A stretch of DNA of 64,000 nucleotides, taken from contig NC_081415.1 in NCBI RefSeq assembly GCF_030272615.1, positions 379,217,392 through 379,281,391 on the forward strand, in the 5' to 3' direction. The notes under the pieces were generated by a model. The model was not told the DNA's origin. It ran no database searches and saw only the letters and a list, made by a program, of their open reading frames with translations. This stretch comes from Cryptomeria japonica. Its lineage: Eukaryota > Streptophyta > Pinopsida > Cupressales > Cupressaceae. Below, one piece after another: positions 59,481 through 64,000 of this stretch (the stretch's first letter is position 1; every line of letters starts with the position of its first letter). The position numbers were made by a program, and so were the translations under genes.

Positions 59481-60794
59481 TCTCATCATATTCCTTTTAC
59501 ATAATATTTAAGTCCCTATTTTGTTGCTCCTCACTATGTGTTGCCTTACTTACTAGGGGCTCATTGTCATTCATGGTGGTACAATTTTAGGTGCAACCAT
59601 ACTTAGGTAGAAAAATAATAGCATTTTTGTTATTGTCTCCATACTTGGGGGGAAAGAATAGCCTTTCAATCATTCTTTCTTTCTAAGGATTCACTTTTCC
59701 TTTGTTGAGTTGCATCGTTCATAACTCGACATTGTTTCTTACATAAAATTATCCTCCATGAAAGTACATGTGTGCTCCTTGGTTAGGTCCTATTATTCCT
59801 TAAAATTATATGTTTTATGGATATTATCTCCTTAGTGAATTTGTGCAATCCTCTACTAAGAATCCACTTTTTCCTAAGCATTGGAGGTGTATATTATTGG
59901 TCCTCTTCTCATTTCTAAGATGCCATCTTTATTAAGGATCTCCTCTACTCTTGGAGGTAGATATCTTTATTTAAAATACCTCTTCCTCCTTTATTAATCC
60001 CACATCTTGTTGAATTCCCAAACAACTAAGAGGGGGATGAATCGGTTGTCAATTAAACCTTTTTAATTCTTTCATAGATTTAGAATAACCACCATATGAA
60101 TTATTTACCATGAGTAGATGTAAACATCAAAGAATACTCATACAAAAAAAAATCATACACAATGAACACCAGATGAAGTGGAAAACACTATAAGGGAAAA
60201 CCACGAAGAATGTTAGTTCTCAAAATATAACACCTGTTAGGGTGACATGGGTTAATGTAATTTTATAAAGGTGGCTCACTACCAGAATGCTCACTATAGA
60301 AGGGCTCACTGCCTAGAAGGGTTCACTGTCGGAAGAGAAAGAAAGAAAAGAAAAACCACCACTAAGTTACAACTATCACAAAACAACAATGCTGGAACAA
60401 CTTCTAGACCCCAACAACACACTACACAACTTCGCACAAGTTCTTACATCAACCATCATTGCAATTTAGCTTTTCAATCTCTCTTGTCCTCACATTAATT
60501 ATTCATTCTGATCATCCTTTACTTATACTAATCCTCCTAAATACATAACCTTCCAAATCAACCAAACATAATTTTAAATAGATCTACACTAAGCTTTCCC
60601 ATGGTAGGAAGGAATGAGAAGTCGACCACACCACAACACATGTCATCGGGTAAATCAACATGTTACACTTCCATCACAAAAAGTCATGCTACACAAATAT
60701 CATTACACAGTCTCCAATTTTGGAACAGACCAGACCCAAAATAATGCTTCTCAACTAAGCAAAATGAAAATGAAACTAAGATAACCAAGTGCAG
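59481..60794. other. Intergenic DNA with an LTR-like motif
   Basis: No supported gene. At 60019-60036 aactaagagggggatgaa resembles the actgagagggggk motif of the other LTRs, so part of 60006-60500 may be a decayed Copia LTR. No boundary was found. Confidence 0.35.
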
Positions 60795-62003
60795 TGTCAT
60801 AAAATTATGACCATAGCAATTTTTGACTGCATTAGGGTCCTCACACATGCGAACTCGAATCCTCTAGCCTGATCGGAGACCGAAGATTGCTCGGCTTGTG
60901 AAAACAACTTCTTCCTTGGCCTCTTCATCACCCTGACTACATTCTGCCTTGGAGAAAGGGGTAGGAAAAGGGTGTGGCACCACTGCCCCCTTGGACAGGG
61001 GCATGGCACCCCTGTCCCTACCCTATTTTGGGGTAGGACCCTTCCTAGAGAACACATTGTGGGTTGTGCCTCGGGCGGGAAACTCCCCTGATGTCGGCCT
61101 GTGACAAAATTCAAATCCACCAAACATGTATTTAAGGGGGCATTCACTCTCTCATTTTGATAAGTTCAATAAGTTGGATGAGTGGAATTTTGATAAGGTC
61201 ATGTTGCATAAGCGATCAAGCATTCAAGCTTTCTTTTCCAGCATTGAGCATTCTCAAGTCTCCCTTCAAGGCTAGGTGTTGCATTCAAGTCAAAAATTCA
61301 ACCATTGAAGAGGAAATTAATTTCAACATTCAATTCCAGACAAGCATTTCTATCAACATTTCTCTCACAACCTCCCTTGAGGTAAATTACAATTTAGTCT
61401 TTCATTTACATCTACTTGCAAGTACTTTCTTTCATTACTTGGTTAATTCCAAAACTAGGGTTTGACCTAAAGGCAAACCCCCAATCCCAACCCATTTTCC
61501 TCTCTTTTCTGTGTGTAGGTTGCAGCTACACAGCCGTACTTTCAGATTCAAGCTTCATTTGCAGAGGTAGAAAAACCCTTTTCGTTTTGCTGATTTTTCA
61601 GAGGACCGTATATGTTCCTGCCACAGTCCGAGGAACTTTTCCTTAAATTCATAGGGTGACTTCGTCTTGACATTTTTCTGCTAGATCCAAGTGTAGAGCC
61701 TCATCCCATATTTTGATCTCAAGTTATAAGCATTTGTTTGTCACTTTTGCAATACATAATTCAACCAATTCCTTTCTAAATCAAACAAGCAAGAGGGGAT
61801 CAACTTAGCATTCCCAATTCATTCAGAATTTAATCTACCATCTTTGTGTGGAGAGATTGAATCTAGTGAATTATCCTTCCCCCTTCCTAATGTGATGGTG
61901 AAAAGTGCTTTAATGGTAATCGATAGTGAAACTCTCATCTCTCTTTGAGGGAAAGGGTAGTTTTCCTTCTTGATTTATCATTCACCATTTTCCCACCATT
62001 ACA
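60795..62003 (+). repeat. 5' LTR of the Gypsy element
   Basis: Starts tgtcataaaatt and ends ccaccattaca (1209 bp, against 1223 for the solo copy). It has a GC-rich, internally palindromic part at 60940-61050, as the solo copy has at the corresponding place. Confidence 0.7.
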
Positions 62004-62006
62004 TTT

Positions 62007-62022
62007 TGGTGAACCCGACGTC
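62007..62022 (+). other. Primer-binding-site-like motif
   Basis: tggtgaacccgacgtc, three bases after the LTR end. The first 13 bases also follow the LTR end at 11565. I could not assign the tRNA. Confidence 0.55.
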
Positions 62023-63108
62023 TTGTAGGTTTTCCTTTGAAAAAAATTGCTTATTTTTTATTTACAAGTTTTAAATTTCTGCAAACTTAGTGGTTAAATT
62101 AAAAAAAACCCTAGTTTTTAAAATTAAAATTGAGCTTGTAATTTGTAAAAATTGCTTGTGGTTATCTTAGATCTGAAAAATTGTATTTATTGTCAAATTC
62201 AATTTCCTCATTGTCTTGTTCAATTTGCAATTAAAATTTACAAAATTGAGAGGTTACTTGTTAAAACCCTAATTTTCAAACATCATCTTGAACTTGTGCA
62301 AAAAATTGGATTTCAACTTAATTTTCAGATTTATGATTGTTCTCAGATTTGTCTTCAATCCTACAATTCAAATTTTCAATTTCCCCCCTTTTCCCAAAAT
62401 TCAAATTTCAAAATTAAGTGGTTAGGTCATCAAACCCTAATTTTTAAAATTAATTGAATTTTGTGTGAATTTCAAATTAATTTCAATTACATTCAGATTT
62501 ATAAATATTTTCCAAGGTGTCCCTATCCATTAGGTTTGACCCTTTTCAAAATTGCAATTCAATTCCTCTTTTTCTTTAGAACCCTAATAGGGTCCTATTT
62601 TCACATTTGCACCTTCATTTCACCCATCTAGAGATTGTAAAATTTGCCAATTTTTGGGGGTTAGCTTTAAAATCATCGTAATATCCATCCTTGAAAATTT
62701 TGAAAAAAGTTGGTTGGACCATGTGCGTTCCCGCCATAGTCCTCAACTTTTTTCCCAAAATTTCGGGAGACTGTTATGACTGTATTTACTAGCTTAAATT
62801 CGAAAGATTAGCTGATTTTATCGATTTTTGATCCCTCTAGAATCAGAAATACCTTAAAAATTCAACATTTCAACTTTCAAGAATTTTTTTTAAAATTAAG
62901 AGGTTAATTATAGTCTACCCTGATTTTTAAAATTCTAATTCCTTGGCCCTAATTTTAAAATTCCAATTTCCTTTCATTTTTGGAAATTATGTCATCCTCT
63001 TCCCCTATCAAAGTTAAAATTGTGTAATCATTATTTCCTTGCATTTTTCATTATTCAAATTTGTAAACTTTGTTCTACAATTCAAAATTCAAATTTTCCC
63101 TCTAGTGC
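62023..63108 (+). other. Untranslated leader of the Gypsy element
   Basis: T- and A-rich, no ORF of note. Bases 62714-62792 resemble 61602-61685 inside the LTR (gacc-r-tgt-r-ttcc-gcca-agtcc and what follows), so part of the LTR sequence is present twice. Confidence 0.5.
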
Positions 63109-64000
63109 ATGAATTTTACCACTATTAGTCCTACCTATCCTATCCCCGTTAGATGAAGCATTAGAATTAAGGCTTCCCAAGGGTTAATTGCCGATGAGAT
63201 GGAGCCTAGTTTGGGTGACTTCTTTAATGAGGATCATGCTAATTCTTCCCATCCTAATCATGTGCCTATTCACCTCATTGATGGATCTCATGATGAAGAA
63301 GAAGCTTTAATTGGGGTTTCTTTAGATCAATTTTCCACATTGGACAATCAATTTGACAATTTTCAATAATGGATGTCCCAAGAATACCCTAATAGTGAAG
63401 CTCTTCCATTAATTCAAGGTCTTAAGCGTATGCTTCAAACTGATAAGAATGGAAGTGATATATTGTGTGGCATTGCACATATTGTTGATTCTAATGTCAT
63501 GCCTATCAAGAGTTGTGCTAAAACTCTAGATTACTCACAACCTTCAGAACAAGTCAATTCTTCTATTCCTTTGACTAATCCTATGACTAGTATTCCTACT
63601 TTCACATCCAACATCATGGCTACTACAACTTAAAATGTCATTCCTACAACCATAGGTCATAGGGGAAATCCCTCTTCCTCATTTAATCCTCCATCATTAC
63701 CTATGACTTCCATGCATGTTCCTATTATTCCTCAACCAATCAGTGTGACACAAAGGGGCAATTCCTTCGACAACTTTATTCCTCCTTTAAGTGTCCCTTT
63801 TCCTACCCAATCATCACCTATGCCTACTTATCATAATGTCCCACCACCGTATTCTCAGCCCATGCCTTCTTTCAACAACATCACACCACCTTCTCAATCA
63901 CCTATGTCTAACATCAATTCTTTTACTGAATTGACAATTAACAATCTTGCTCAAACTGTGTCTTCCTTACAACAATAAATTGCTTCCATGAGTCAATCCA
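63109..64000 (+). pseudogene. gag: Gypsy gag, N-terminal part
   Basis: One frame runs from ATG 63109 to the window end with stops at 63154, 63367, 63631 and 63976. The N-terminal part is acidic (DEMEPSLGDFFNEDH). It is followed by a segment with QGLKRMLQTDKNGSD and then a Pro/Ser/Asn-rich stretch (63660-63920). This is the layout of a Gypsy Gag N-terminus before the capsid core, which would lie beyond 64000. The assignment rests mainly on position after an LTR and leader. Confidence 0.5.

Larger units (their letters stand above)
60795..64000 (+). mobile_element. 5' part of a Gypsy element, cut by window end
   Basis: 5' LTR, primer-site-like motif, leader of about 1.1 kb and the start of gag. 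The LTR belongs to the same family as the solo LTR at 15903-17125. The rest lies outside the window. Confidence 0.7.

Overview
This is a window of plant nuclear DNA dominated by retrotransposons, with one recognisable cellular gene: a five-exon 4-coumarate:CoA ligase (4CL) on the minus strand at 7292-9648. The AT-rich sequence, large nested LTR elements with both LTRs still readable, old frame-broken coding regions and a gymnosperm-like 4CL suggest a conifer or other gymnosperm. That assignment is an inference; no species marker was identified. No rRNA, tRNA, CRISPR or prokaryotic feature was seen.

Layout. 1-7291: AT-rich intergenic DNA with short tandem repeats and diverged dispersed repeats. 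7292-9648: 4CL, with TATA and AC-type promoter elements upstream at about 9748-9940. 10235-11660: tandem and dispersed repeats and the end of an old LTR. 11664-17839: a gag-only LTR element on the minus strand (tRNA-Arg-type primer site), carrying an array of imperfect palindromes (12694-13508) and a solo LTR nested in its 5' LTR. 19387-27564: a LINE bounded by a 15-bp target duplication with one mismatch, with ORF1, ORF2 (endonuclease, reverse transcriptase, RNase H) and an unusual downstream ORF3. 32627-33614: the 3' end of a short-LTR element. 33620-40079: a complete non-autonomous Copia/Sirevirus-like element with a perfect 5-bp target duplication; it encodes a CCHC zinc-knuckle protein and a roughly 3-kb uncharacterised ORF, and no polymerase. 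42581-55331: a Ty3/Gypsy gag-protease element (duplication gattt) containing a full Copia element (45772-53355, duplication gtctg) and a solo LTR (54012-55158, duplication agatg). 56876-59480: another palindrome array followed by a Tat-like gag/protease relic. 60795-64000: the 5' LTR, primer site, leader and start of gag of another Gypsy element, cut by the window end.

The retroelements are parasites of one another and of the intergenic space and do not form a pathway with 4CL. The best leads for something undescribed are: (i) the three-copy palindrome-array repeat; (ii) the non-autonomous Sirevirus-like element with its long ORF; (iii) a possibly related domain in that ORF and in the LINE's ORF3; and (iv) a Copia polyprotein frame in which all seven internal stops are TAG.
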